15,306 nucleotides of DNA from Aureococcus anophagefferens (taxonomy: Eukaryota; Sar; Pelagophyceae; Pelagomonadales; Pelagomonadaceae), in contig NW_008705567.1 in assembly GCF_000186865.1 (NCBI RefSeq), positions 1-15,306 of the forward strand, read 5' to 3'. A model generated the notes under the pieces. It was not told where the DNA came from. It did no database searches and saw nothing but the letters and a program-made list of their open reading frames with translations. A program made the translations under genes and the position numbers. Shown here one piece after another: positions 1-7,895 of this stretch (its first letter is position 1; each line of letters begins with the position of its first letter).

Positions 1-540
1 CCGCTCAAGACGTCCTCGGTAGTTCCGGAGCGTTTCCTCGGCGCCACGAGTGATTCCGGTCGCCGCGCAGAGCATGTCGCTGTCGTACGCGTCACGACAT
101 ACTAGACGAGTGCCGGGCTTGACCAGCTGCGTGCGACGCTGCGTTGGCGTCGCCCGAGCGGCGCGCGAAGGACTGCCGCCACTGGGAGACGGCCTTCGAA
201 CGCCCCGGGCGGCGCGCGTCGAAACGTGCGAGTTCCGCAACCAAAGCACCTCAGGGGTCGCCCAGGGGTACGAGGCCTTCGTCGCCACCGCCCAGGCCCG
301 GAGGGACGCGCACAGAGCGCCGACTGACACGCCCGCGGCCGCTCAGCTCTCGACGCCGGCCCGTATCTTTTTGTCCGACCAATGGGAAACCAGCTTTTGC
401 TCATATCGACGCCTCCCAGGCGCGGCCAAACGCGGTCCCAGCACCAGATTTTAATACAGGATCCCCGTCAGTTACCACCTCCGAGTAGGAACCCAGGGTT
501 GCCCGGATATCGGCGTCGCAGAAGTCGCAGAAGTCGAAAT
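1..540. other. GC-rich segment without a recognisable gene
   Basis: Open frames exist on both strands, but they overlap each other, are rich in Arg, Pro, Ala and Ser, and show no domain or motif I know. They are best explained by high GC content. A short tandem 'cgcagaagt' (two copies, near 517-535) lies next to the 3' end of the minus-strand bromodomain gene. Part of the segment may be 3' flank or untranslated region of that gene. Confidence 0.4.
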
Positions 541-2568
541 TCATTTTCCGTCAGCCCCCCCTTGGTTCAGCGCGTAGAATGTGGCTGCAATTTGTTGGGA
601 GTTAACTCCGAGTCCCACGAAGCTGCTCTTGAATACGCCAGGGCTCGTGATTGTGGCAGAGGGTCTACAAAACTGGGTTTGAGAGTGATCCGAAATTATA
701 CCGGACTTTGATCGCGATGGGATAAGGCCGAGTAGATCCAGTGTTCTGACACCAGCATCGGGACAGGCTTGCTGGTAGGTGAATCTTCCCAAACACGCAA
801 GAAGCCGCGGTGCATCGATCCGCAGGTCCATGATTACTTGCTGCGCACTCTCAACCTGAATACCAAGTGCCCGCCTGGAAGCTAAATGAAGCGTAAGGAC
901 ACGATAAAGTTCTGGAATACGAGGTCGCTTATTTGGAATCATCTGAAGATTCAAGCACAGTTCCAGCTCATTGCAGAGTTCGTAGGAGGCGATCGCCGCA
1001 CATTGAGGCTCACTGAGTACCAGCGCTGGGAACATGTGAGATATTTTAGATTCTGTGAAGCACGAAAGCTGCTGAAAGTCTTGGCTGCAACCCGCAGGGC
1101 TTCCGGCAAATGCAACTGCCCGCGTGGTAGTCATATTATCATCACGCAACTGTTCCCGAGCTTTGCATTGAAGCCAGCTATCCCAGACTAGGTCTGCTGC
1201 ATCTGCCTATACATGGAATTGTTGTGAATCAACAACAGGGCTCAGGCACTGGCACATGCGTAAGTCGATTTGGTACCGTTGAATAGTTTACAGTTCTCAA
1301 CCATGAGTTTGACATCTTGCTCGAAGGCAGCCAGTCTATGATAAGACTGCTGGGCACAACTTATCTTTGAACGCACGATGCTAAGATCCATTGGCTGGCG
1401 AATAACTGCAGAATAACCAGTCACCTGGGAATTGGCCATGTTTAGGTTACGCGAGGCTCTCATTTCAACCGTATCCGACACCGCAGATTACTACGTTGTC
1501 CGTCACGGGGAGAGCAAACAGATTCGACGTGTCCGTTTTCTTGAGCTGCATCCAGCAATGTTCAAGGCTTGTCTGAAATTGCCCGCATGCTAGCGTCGGC
1601 GACTTCTCGCCGTTTAGTATGGATTTCAGTCGACTGATCGCTGCATCATCCCACGCACCCCGTGAAACAGCTCCATCAAGAACAGTCGCAACACGTCGTG
1701 CCAATCCAGCAGCTGGCACTTTCAGACTGAGCACGACATCGATAAATAATATTGGATACAATGATGAACGGCCACGGGTCACATCATGCTTGAGTCCACG
1801 CCATGCCAGTACCGCAAAAGAATTGAGGAGGGTACCCTCGGTATGGCCTACCAGATCTCCGAGTGCCGAGTAAAGATGGGGATCTGCAGCACGACGAGCT
1901 GCAGATCCACCTCTCGATGTTGTCGAACGTGAAGCCACGAATAGATTCTTGCGTACGCCTGGAGCGACACTCGAGAACCATCGTTCAACAAGTGATGCCA
2001 GGATCATACGAAACCGCTCAGGAATAACCATGCAACACCTGAATAACATTCTTGATCAACGCGAATTCCTTATAGTACGCAGTGCAGACTTCCAGCGAAC
2101 AACTTTGGGCAGCCTCATAAATGCATCCTCGGGCCACTTATGAAGTGCACAGGCCATATTCGCTGGCATTTCCCCCGGCCAGGTCTCTGTCAGTGTCACA
2201 GTCACTGGGTGGAGCTCTGGTAAACATGAAAAGGCCCAGGATGACTCAATTAGCGAAACGCGCACATTATAGCCCAAATTTGGGACTACCGCCTCGAGAC
2301 GACGACGCAATGCGTCGACGACTGCTCCTCGAGCAGCTGCACGGCCACGCCCGCCATGATTTGCATCCAACAATGAAAATGTCCCCTCAACCTCTGATAA
2401 AACGGTGCCAGTATCAACAAGGTTTTTCGATTGCCATGAATGCAACGCTTGTATAGGACTCACCGCCGCCTGCACGAAATGATCCAAATAACTCAACTGG
2501 ATACACGCACCAAAGCAGAGCGCAACCCGGCCATGCAAGTCACTCAAGCGGCATAAACCCTCTCCCAA
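541..2568 (-). CDS. Bromodomain-containing protein, multi-exon
   Basis: A bromodomain binds acetyl-lysine, usually on histones, so a nuclear chromatin-reader role is inferred. Proposed exons are 2568-2090, 2038-1495, 1424-1256 and 1202-541, and all junctions keep phase. The spliced domain starts with a helix ending 'LFALPV' (exon 2), continues after the intron with 'YSAVIRQPMDLSIV' (ZA loop, about 1409-1368), then 'FEQDVKLMVENCKLFNG', where the conserved acetyl-lysine-binding Asn is present, and ends in a helix from 'AADLVW' in the last exon. The PV-to-PMDL spacing matches compact bromodomains such as ATAD2. The regions before (about 340 residues) and after (about 200 residues) are helical and Leu/Ala-rich; I do not recognise them and see no AAA, PHD or acetyltransferase motif. 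The 5' end is uncertain: position 2568 is not an ATG (codon TTG), and an acceptor-like 'AGCTAG' lies just upstream, so an earlier exon is likely. The 3' end is the stop at 541-543, but a further intron in the last exon is possible. Confidence 0.72.
1203..1255 (-). other. Inferred 53-nt intron near the end of the bromodomain
   Basis: The donor is GCAT|GTGCCA and the acceptor GGCAG|AT, phase 1. The junction makes 'STYAYAADLVW', which continues the bromodomain's last helix, and the downstream frame then stays open for about 220 codons. An alternative donor at the GGTACC a few codons upstream also keeps phase but shortens the helix. Confidence 0.5.
1425..1494 (-). other. Inferred 70-nt intron inside the bromodomain
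   Basis: On the minus strand the donor is AAC|GTAGTA and the acceptor is TTCCCAG|GTG, phase 0 on both sides. Removing it joins 'FALPVTDN' to 'VTGYSAVIRQPMD', giving the standard bromodomain spacing between the PV and PMDL motifs. Reading through it instead reaches a stop. Confidence 0.75.
2039..2089 (-). other. Inferred 51-nt intron in the bromodomain gene
   Basis: The donor is TGGAA|GTCTGC and the acceptor TTATTCAG|GTG, phase 2. It joins two long open frames and bypasses an in-frame TGA. No known domain spans the junction, so support is phase and splice dinucleotides only. Confidence 0.45.
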
Positions 2569-2730
2569 GAGCCTAGCTAGATCTAGAGTTACAGTTTTTG
2601 TTTCCGTCCACTTGGCCTTTCATATCTCCCACTAGCCTGAAGCTAAAGGAAGCAAGGTAAACTCCTCCCACAAGGGGGGGCTGAGCTCAATTCAGTTAAA
2701 GGTGCCAGAATGAAGGCCGCCGGACCGCGC

Positions 2731-2814
2731 TTGGATGGCGCAGCCACCTCAGCGGGGACGGAGGGGGGTAGGGCAGGGCGGGTGCTTCATTTTGGATGGA
2801 GCAGCCACCCCAGC
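2731..2814 (+). repeat. Imperfect direct repeat, 2 x 23 bp, 61-bp period
   Basis: The copies at 2731-2753 and 2792-2814 share 21 of 23 bases (ttggatgg, then cagccacc, then cagc). They lie in the non-coding stretch 2569-3270, where I see no gene; a G-rich run separates them. Confidence 0.6.
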
Positions 2815-3264
2815 CACACTCCTGCACAACAATGAGGGTAAATGACTCAGCCCTTCAAATGCGATTTCGCGTCGCGCGTCGACTGTGACGATCCGCGCGT
2901 CATGATCGCAGGATACCCGTACTTGGCGCGCCTCGGCCCGGTACTCATACTAACTAGCGGACGGAACGAGAACCTTTTAAGACGAAGCTATGGTTCGAGC
3001 GTCTTTACCAACCCCCAACCACGCGATAATGCGGAATCATGCAACGATCCCAGTAGCTTCGAGCTCCGCTAGTGTGAGCCTGATGCACGTGCGCAGACGC
3101 GAAGTGCTGCCGGTCGCGTGGTGACTCGAACCGTCCTTCGGGGGCTGGGATGGGGCGCGTTTGATCCCCTCGACCCCATTTTGATGTCTATCGACCTCTC
3201 GCAGCATCGGAGATCGTATATCACCATCCCCAGTCAATTCCCTTCAGTAGGGCTGGGTTGGTCG

Positions 3265-3268
3265 GTCG

Positions 3269-3341
<73 letters not shown>

Positions 3342-3345
3342 CGTC
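3265..3345 (+). repeat. Trinucleotide microsatellite (GTC)2(GCC)23(GTC)2
   Basis: An uninterrupted GCC run covers 3271-3339 (23 units) and is capped on each side by two GTC units. It stays open in all frames as polyAla, polyArg or polyPro and polyGly on the other strand. The resulting ORFs (such as 3118-3486 and 3244-3549) have no other coding features, so I treat the tract as non-coding. Confidence 0.9.
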
Positions 3346-3496
3346 ACGCGCGCGTGGAAATTCGAACCCGCAATCAAGGGCAGCGGACGTCCGGAGATAG
3401 CATTTCAATTCTACCCGGGAAGGGCGAATTCGTACATAAACCACACGAAGCGACCGTCGACCGAGGGGCTGCCCCGTTCGACGTGAAGGTGTCCAC

Positions 3497-3571
3497 CTGA
3501 CAACCGCGTAACGCGACGCGCGCATGATGTCGTGGACGCTGAGACGCACTGTACCGTTACGCGGTTGTCAG
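3497..3571. repeat. 17-bp perfect inverted repeat with 41-nt spacer
   Basis: The left arm 3497-3513 (ctgacaaccgcgtaacg) is exactly complementary to the right arm 3555-3571. The 41-nt spacer is GC-rich and has no gene. It could form a strong hairpin or be the ends of a very small element; no target duplication was found at the arm edges. Confidence 0.8.
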
Positions 3572-3670
3572 AGCGACTCCGGACCCTCCCCCGGGGCCGC
3601 GGTCGCAGCCCATAACGTGCGCAGCGGCGCTTCAACGCGATTCAATTCAGCGTCCGGGGGTTAGTATGTG

Positions 3671-3745
3671 CGGTAATACCCGGGCCGGGCATATGGCCCT
3701 CGGTAATACCGCGGCAATTACCGGCAATTACCATACCGGTATTTT
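3671..3745. repeat. Dyad-rich block of short repeated and palindromic motifs
   Basis: 'cggtaatacc' occurs at 3671-3680 and 3701-3710, exactly 30 bp apart. 'ggcaattacc' is tandem at 3713-3722 and 3723-3732, and the palindrome taccggta follows. A protein-binding array or a structured spacer would both fit; no gene is associated. Confidence 0.6.
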
Positions 3746-3770
3746 ACCCTGAGATTACCCGCCGGCTATA

Positions 3771-3813
3771 CCGCCGGACGCCGCCGGACGCGCGCCGGAC
3801 GCCACCGGACGCC
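3771..3813 (+). repeat. CCGGACGCCG decamer array, left part
   Basis: Four copies of the ccggac core start at 3774, 3784, 3795 and 3805 (period 10-11). The same decamer array reappears in the same orientation at 6196-6289, immediately beyond the proposed mobile element. The two blocks are best read as one array split by an insertion. Confidence 0.8.
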
Positions 3814-4180
3814 GACTCAGGACCTGACTCAGTCAGTGCCAGTGTGCGAAACAAAGTCGCTCCAACAATTACCTGGTATTTATATCTTCAACAAAAAAGT
3901 AAACACTGCACAGCAACTTGAAGATACGCTACACGCTTGCCGACCGGAACCAGCGACCCGCACTCTCAAACTTCCTTGATGAATACGGTTAGCGCGCAAA
4001 CTTGCCTTACCATCTTCGGCGTGGCCATAATTCGCCAATTTTGCTTAGCCGCGGCGCAGGGAAGGACCGAAGGGGGAGAGAACAGCGAAGGGGGGCGTAG
4101 GGAAGCGTCACGGGAGGACACGACTAGGGCGGAGGCGTACGCGAGCACGGCGACGAAGAGGGCACGACGACGTAGGGCGG

Positions 4181-5401
4181 CTACTGCTCGTAGGCGACGC
4201 CGAAGGTCCCGCCGGTGCCGCGGGCCGCGCGGGCGTAGGCCGCGTCGCGGGCCCGCTTCGCGGCCGCGTCCCGGCCGTAGTCGGGCCGCGGGATCGACGA
4301 CGGGGCGCCGATGAGGCCGAGGCCTTCGATCTTGATCCGCGCGACCGCGCGCACGGAGGCGACGCCCCACTCGCGGTAGAGCCGCTGCTTCTGGATCGAC
4401 TTCGCGTGGTCGAGGCTCGTGGCGCCGGCCTCGACCCAGGTCCGCTCCGCGATCTCCTCGGCGGCCATGGCCAGGACCTCGTGGGCGCCCTTGCTCAGCT
4501 CGCCGAAGTAGCCCGCCACGAAGCCGACGACGGAGCCGAAGGATCCGAGGCGGCGCTCGAAGGGACCCGGCGAAGCCTCGTCCGGGTAGAACTTCTTGTC
4601 GAGCTTCTCGGCGTGCAGGCGGTACTCGCGGTTGATGATGCCCGCGCGCTCGTCGCACGGCAAGGTGCCGCCTCTGCGGGCGGGCGACCGGCCGTAGCGC
4701 GACTTGGCGAAGCCGATGGTCTTGACGTCGGCGAGCTGCGCGGCGCGGCCGCCCGGCACGAGCTTGAAGTCCGGGACGATGCCGGCCTTATCCCGGGCCC
4801 CCTTGCCCGCGTGCTGCTCGAAGAAGGACGTGGCCGCGTCGGCGGGCACCAGGTCCGCGAAGACGCCGAGGACCTCCCGGTCGTAGGACACGCGCGCCTC
4901 GCGGAGCGAGCCCTCGATGACGGTCGCGACGCTGTCGTGCCAGGCCGTCCGCACGCTCTTGCGGTTCAGGATCCTGACGTCGGTGAAGAAGACGTGGCCG
5001 AAGGCGTCGACGACGCTCGACGTGTTCTGGATGCGCCTCGCGACGTGGGGGATCATGCACGGGCTCTTGACGCCGAAGTAGGTCGCGGCGACCTCGGCGA
5101 ACTCGCCGTTCGTGAAGGCCGCGCAGCCCACCGGGAGCGTCGTGAGCCAGGCCCTCGCGGCCTGGTCCCGCGCCGCCTCGGCGGCGCAGTAGGGGAAACC
5201 GTCGATCGCGAGGTCCGCGAGCTCGGCCTTGTAGGCCGCGAACGCCACCTTGTCGAGCTCCGCCGTCAGGCGGTGCTGCATCTTGGGGACGCGCACGCCG
5301 CCGTCGCCGACGCCCGCGTCGGCGAAGGGCTTCGCGAGGAGGCCCTCGTGGTCCTCCTCCTCGGCCACGGCGGCGACCATGGAGTCCCAGGCCGCGAGCA
5401 T
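4181..5401 (-). CDS. PD-(D/E)XK endonuclease-like protein, resembling the C-terminal part of algal RT ORFs
   Basis: Single 406-residue exon, strongly GC-rich, starting at ATG 5401 with an in-frame TAA 13 codons upstream. Residues 80-115 ('ARAWLTTLP', 'TNGEF', 'YFG') and 'VVDAFGH' (130-136), then 'WHDSVATVI' (154-162), follow the order I associate with the region after the RT domain in algal and dinoflagellate retroelement ORFs. A nuclease-like core follows: E176, then P210-D211, then D225-V-K227, which fits the E...PD...(D/E)xK pattern. The C-terminal part contains 'FGSVVGF..GYFGE' and a helical tail. The Cys/His finger usually preceding such a region is absent ('SPCMIPHVARR' stands in its place), and no RT palm motif (YxDD-like) is present. 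If functional it would cut DNA. Family resemblance is from memory, so a domesticated or simply truncated retroelement ORF are both possible. Confidence 0.6.
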   Translation of the reverse strand: MLAAWDSMVAAVAEEEDHEGLLAKPFADAGVGDGGVRVPKMQHRLTAELDKVAFAAYKAELADLAIDGFPYCAAEAARDQAARAWLTTLPVGCAAFTNGEFAEVAATYFGVKSPCMIPHVARRIQNTSSVVDAFGHVFFTDVRILNRKSVRTAWHDSVATVIEGSLREARVSYDREVLGVFADLVPADAATSFFEQHAGKGARDKAGIVPDFKLVPGGRAAQLADVKTIGFAKSRYGRSPARRGGTLPCDERAGIINREYRLHAEKLDKKFYPDEASPGPFERRLGSFGSVVGFVAGYFGELSKGAHEVLAMAAEEIAERTWVEAGATSLDHAKSIQKQRLYREWGVASVRAVARIKIEGLGLIGAPSSIPRPDYGRDAAAKRARDAAYARAARGTGGTFGVAYEQ

Positions 5402-6116
5402 CTCGACGGCGGTGGCAGAGAGGAGTCTTTAAGCGGCTAGCAGCCTACTAGGGGTGACTCCTCGCCAAACGCACCAGCTCTCTCCCTTCCCTGGCATGAG
5501 CACGTCCACGAAGAAGCAGCCAGCTGGGGACCGAGGCCTCCCTCGGCGGACCATGCACCGCACAAGGCGCGCAATGGTCCAATGCTGATGCGAGCCTGCG
5601 GATTCGAACTCGGCCAAGAGCCCTACACCGCAGCCGCGCTTTCCGCGGGGCTAGACTGTACCTTGAACCGGCCGCCAAAGCAGCCGGCCCGCCTCCGTGC
5701 AGTCGTTACACGCCGCTGGATTGAACTGGTCCAACGACGCTCGGGATTCCCGCCCCGCCAGCTGCCCCATGCTCCTCCGGCACAGTCAATGGCAGCGACA
5801 GGTTCTGGTCGACGGTGGTCACCGTCGGCCGGCGGCTTCCCCCGAACAGGAGGCGTCGCTGCGCGTGGTCGAAGGCGACCGCTTCGCCCGCTAGCCTTCG
5901 CGGCACCGCCTGGCCGGCTAGCCGCGTCGGCCTGCGCGGGCGTCGCTGCGTCATCACCGCGCTTCGTCCCTATTCCAGGCAGGCCGCGAAGCCCGCCCGT
6001 CTCGGGCGTCCGCGCGGCTCCCTCGGCGTCAATTTTGCCTCTGGCCCTGCGGCTTGGCCGCACGCGCGGCCGATTTTCAGGAGGTGTAGTACACGTCCCG
6101 CCCGCCGCCGGCGGGA

Positions 6117-6147
6117 AACAATAATTAAATATTAATTATTTAATTCG
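6117..6147. other. AT-only near-palindromic block inside the right end of the element
   Basis: A run of A/T, reading close to the same on both strands (taattaaatattaatta core), sits about 25-50 bp inside the right inverted repeat in otherwise very GC-rich DNA. It could be subterminal element structure. Confidence 0.35.
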
Positions 6148-6195
6148 AGTGGGCGCGCCTAGGCGTACGTTGTTTCGCACACTGGACTCAGTGAG

Positions 6196-6289
6196 CCGGA
6201 CGCCGCCGGACGTCGCCAGACATCGCCGGACGCCGCCGGACGCCGGCGCCGGACGCGAGTCCGGACGCGGCCGGACGCCGACGCCGGAC
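6196..6289 (+). repeat. CCGGACGCCG decamer array, right part
   Basis: ccggac cores start at 6196, 6206, 6226, 6236, 6249, 6261, 6271 and 6284, with a mutated copy (ccagac) at 6216. The period is mostly 10 bp. It begins 11 bp after the right terminal repeat of the element and is in the same orientation as 3771-3813. It ends about 100 bp before the eIF3h start. Confidence 0.85.
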
Positions 6290-6388
6290 TCCCGGAGGCC
6301 TTCCCGGACAACGCCTCGGACAGACCGCTGGTGACCGTCCGGACGCAAAGTAGCACTGAATCCTCCGTCCGACCAGGCGATCGCCAGG

Positions 6389-7470
6389 ATGGCGTGGCTC
6401 TCCGGTGCAAACTCGTCCATAGCATCTGTGCGTATTTCGCGTGCATATGTTGGTTCTTATTTTGTTTTTTATAGATTAAAGCAAGGCACCGCGTGTCTGA
6501 GGTTCATATTGATGGCCTCGCGCTACTAAAGCTCGTCATATTCGGTGTCACGTGAGCTTCTGCTCTAGCATTCTACGTTACAGGTGAAGCATTGTCGCGA
6601 TGCCCTTCCCAAGATGGTGGCGGGTTCGTTGCTTGGTTTGGATCAGGGATCGATCCTTGAGGTGACGCATTGTTTCCCATTTCCTACTCCAAAGTCTCGA
6701 GAAGAGTATGGAGATGGCGTGGAACTTGGTGATGGAGTGGATGATCTTGACGGTGAAGAATACCAAATGGAGATGATGAAGATGCTTCGCGAAGTCAATG
6801 TTGACAACAACTGTGTCGGGTGGTATAAGTCTATTTATGTGGGATCTTTTTGTCAGACCCCTCTCGTGGAAACCCAGTTTAGCTACCAAGAGAATCTAAG
6901 TGATAATTGCGTTGTGTTGTTGTATGATCCCGTCGAGTCAAGCCGCGGTGTTCTCAACCTGAAGGCCTATCAGCTTTCAGAACAATTCATAACATCGTAC
7001 CGAGCAAAATCAAACTCCTTCGTGGCGCCATCCGCAATCCTAGTTGAACTTCCTCTTCGGGTTAGAAACCCTGGTCTCATCACGGCATTCTTGTATGACC
7101 TCCACGCATCGGGCCAACTTCGAAAAGAGCCTTCGAGCGAGCCAAATGCAGATGCAGCGCCACTTGAACGCTATCTTGAACATTGTTGCCAATGGGTTGA
7201 TGATCTTGTTGAAGAACAAGGGAAGTTTCAATACTACCTTCGCAACGTCGAACGCCACAGGGATCAGCTACGCTGGCATAACAAGCGCAAAGCCGAAGGA
7301 GACCAGGAGGACGCAGATGCGCCCACATGGAAAAATACCACTCAACCTCCTCGTCTCGATTCATTACTCATCGCCATCAGATCCATCAATATTGTACGCA
7401 GATCGGTGCGCATTCTACCTGCGCTCTCTCGAAGCTGCACCTAAACGGCATTCTTTGCAAACTCGCGTGA
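6389..7470 (+). CDS. EIF3H: Eukaryotic translation initiation factor 3 subunit H (eIF3h), with an apparent 1-nt deletion
   Basis: eIF3h is an MPN-domain scaffold subunit of the eIF3 complex, which acts on the cytosolic 40S ribosome. Exons proposed: 6389-6427, 6475-6534, 6584-7470. The MPN region is plain: 'VHIDGLALLKL|VKHCRDALP' across intron 2, then 'SLLGLDQGSILEVTHCFPFP', 'REVNVDNNCVGWY', 'CVVLLYDP' and 'GVLNLKAYQLS'. The JAMM metal ligands are absent, as normal for eIF3h. The C-terminal helical part has 'EEQGKFQYYLRNVERHRDQ' and 'PPRLDSLLIA'. After Ala at 7373-7375 the frame breaks: the family sequence continues one base out of phase at 7378 as 'QIHQYCTQIGAHS' and ends at TGA 7468-7470. 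The spliced product would be about 328 residues, close to plant (337) and human (352) proteins. Unshifted, it ends at 7442-7444 with unrelated residues. The start ATG at 6389 is inferred, since the N-terminus is poorly conserved in this family. Confidence 0.9.
6428..6474 (+). other. Inferred 47-nt intron 1 of eIF3h
   Basis: Donor TCT|GTGCGT and acceptor TTTTTTATAG|ATT after a T-rich tract, phase 0. The acceptor is convincing; the donor and first exon are less certain because the N-terminus is not conserved. Confidence 0.5.
6535..6583 (+). other. Inferred 49-nt intron 2 of eIF3h
   Basis: Donor CTC|GTCATA and acceptor GTTACAG|GTG, phase 0. It joins 'LALLKL' to 'VKHCRD', exactly the conserved LLKIVKHC segment. 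A better-looking GTGAGC donor at 6552 would put the frame into a stop, so the weaker donor is preferred. Confidence 0.8.
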
Positions 7471-7763
7471 TCTCGCACGGAGAAATGGGCAGGCTTTGTC
7501 AGTCGGCCAGGTCATAGTGTCCTCTAACAGAATATGACTCGCATTGGGCCAGGAAACCATCCAATGAAAAGGAGCGCATAACGACATTGCAGCAAGGACC
7601 ACCTCATGTGAAGTCAGCCACTTCGGAGGAAACCACCAAATCTCTCAGTTGAGAGCCTTGCTTGCATGGCCGTCGCACAGTGCAGGCGCGGGGGAGCGGC
7701 ACGGGGGCGGCAGGCATAGCCTGGACACGAGAAAATCAACGAAGCTGAGCTCGCGGACCCCCC

Positions 7764-7895
7764 GGCCCCCGGTCGCCCTTAAGTGCCCCACGCTTGGCGC
7801 TATCTCTGTGGGGCGTGGGGTCCGTGCGGGGGTCCTAGACGGGGGTCCGTGGGGCCCAGGTTCCGCTTTGCCGTAAAAACTCTGGACCGGGGGCC
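7764..7895. other. Nested inverted repeats, possible structured RNA or fold-back
   Basis: The outer arms ggcccccggtc (7764-7774) and gaccgggggcc (7885-7895) are perfect 11-bp complements. Inside them, ccccacgc (7786-7793) and gcgtgggg (7813-7820) form a second 8-bp stem, and a 'gggggtcc' motif is repeated near 7828-7850. The stretch 7471-8161 otherwise holds no gene I recognise. It does not match any RNA family I can name. Confidence 0.35.

Larger units (their letters stand above)
3839..6185. mobile_element. TIR-bounded DNA element (hAT-like ends), 2.35 kb
   Basis: The left end 3839-3854 (ccagtgtgcgaaacaa) and right end 6170-6185 (ttgtttcgcacactgg) are 16-bp perfect inverted repeats, oriented as transposon termini. 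The bordering 8-mers, agtcagtg (3831-3838) and actcagtg (6186-6193), agree at 7 of 8 bases, as an aged 8-bp target duplication would. Both sides are followed by the same CCGGACGCCG array, so the empty site can be visualised. Ends beginning (C)CAGTG with an 8-bp duplication are typical of hAT elements, but no hAT transposase or C-terminal dimerisation motif is visible inside. The only substantial ORF is the minus-strand PD-(D/E)XK-like gene. The element is therefore probably non-autonomous, or belongs to a family I do not know. The interior right side (5402-6100) is GC-rich without a recognised gene. Confidence 0.6.

Noticed and set aside
3118..3549. Polyalanine, polyarginine and polyglycine ORFs across the GCC tract
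   Set aside because: They exist only because the trinucleotide run has no stops; flanking residues show nothing protein-like.
3966..4658. 230-codon minus-strand ORF rich in Arg
   Set aside because: It overlaps the nuclease-like ORF in another frame and is low-complexity Arg/Pro/Gly sequence typical of frame-shifted GC-rich coding DNA.
4406..5440. Long 344-codon plus-strand ORF opposite the PD-(D/E)XK gene
   Set aside because: It is the GC-driven antisense shadow of the minus-strand gene; composition is dominated by R, G, A, V, L and D with no domain.
5590..5620. tRNA T-arm-like string (minus strand gagttcgaatccgc) inside the mobile element
   Set aside because: The TTCGAAT loop is present, but the flanking bases do not pair as a T-stem and no acceptor stem, D-arm or anticodon arm could be folded upstream; at most a Pol III B-box-like coincidence or tRNA-derived relic.
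5582..6124. Overlapping plus and minus ORFs in the right half of the element
   Set aside because: All frames are Arg/Ala/Pro-rich, overlap one another and show no RT, transposase or zinc-finger motif.
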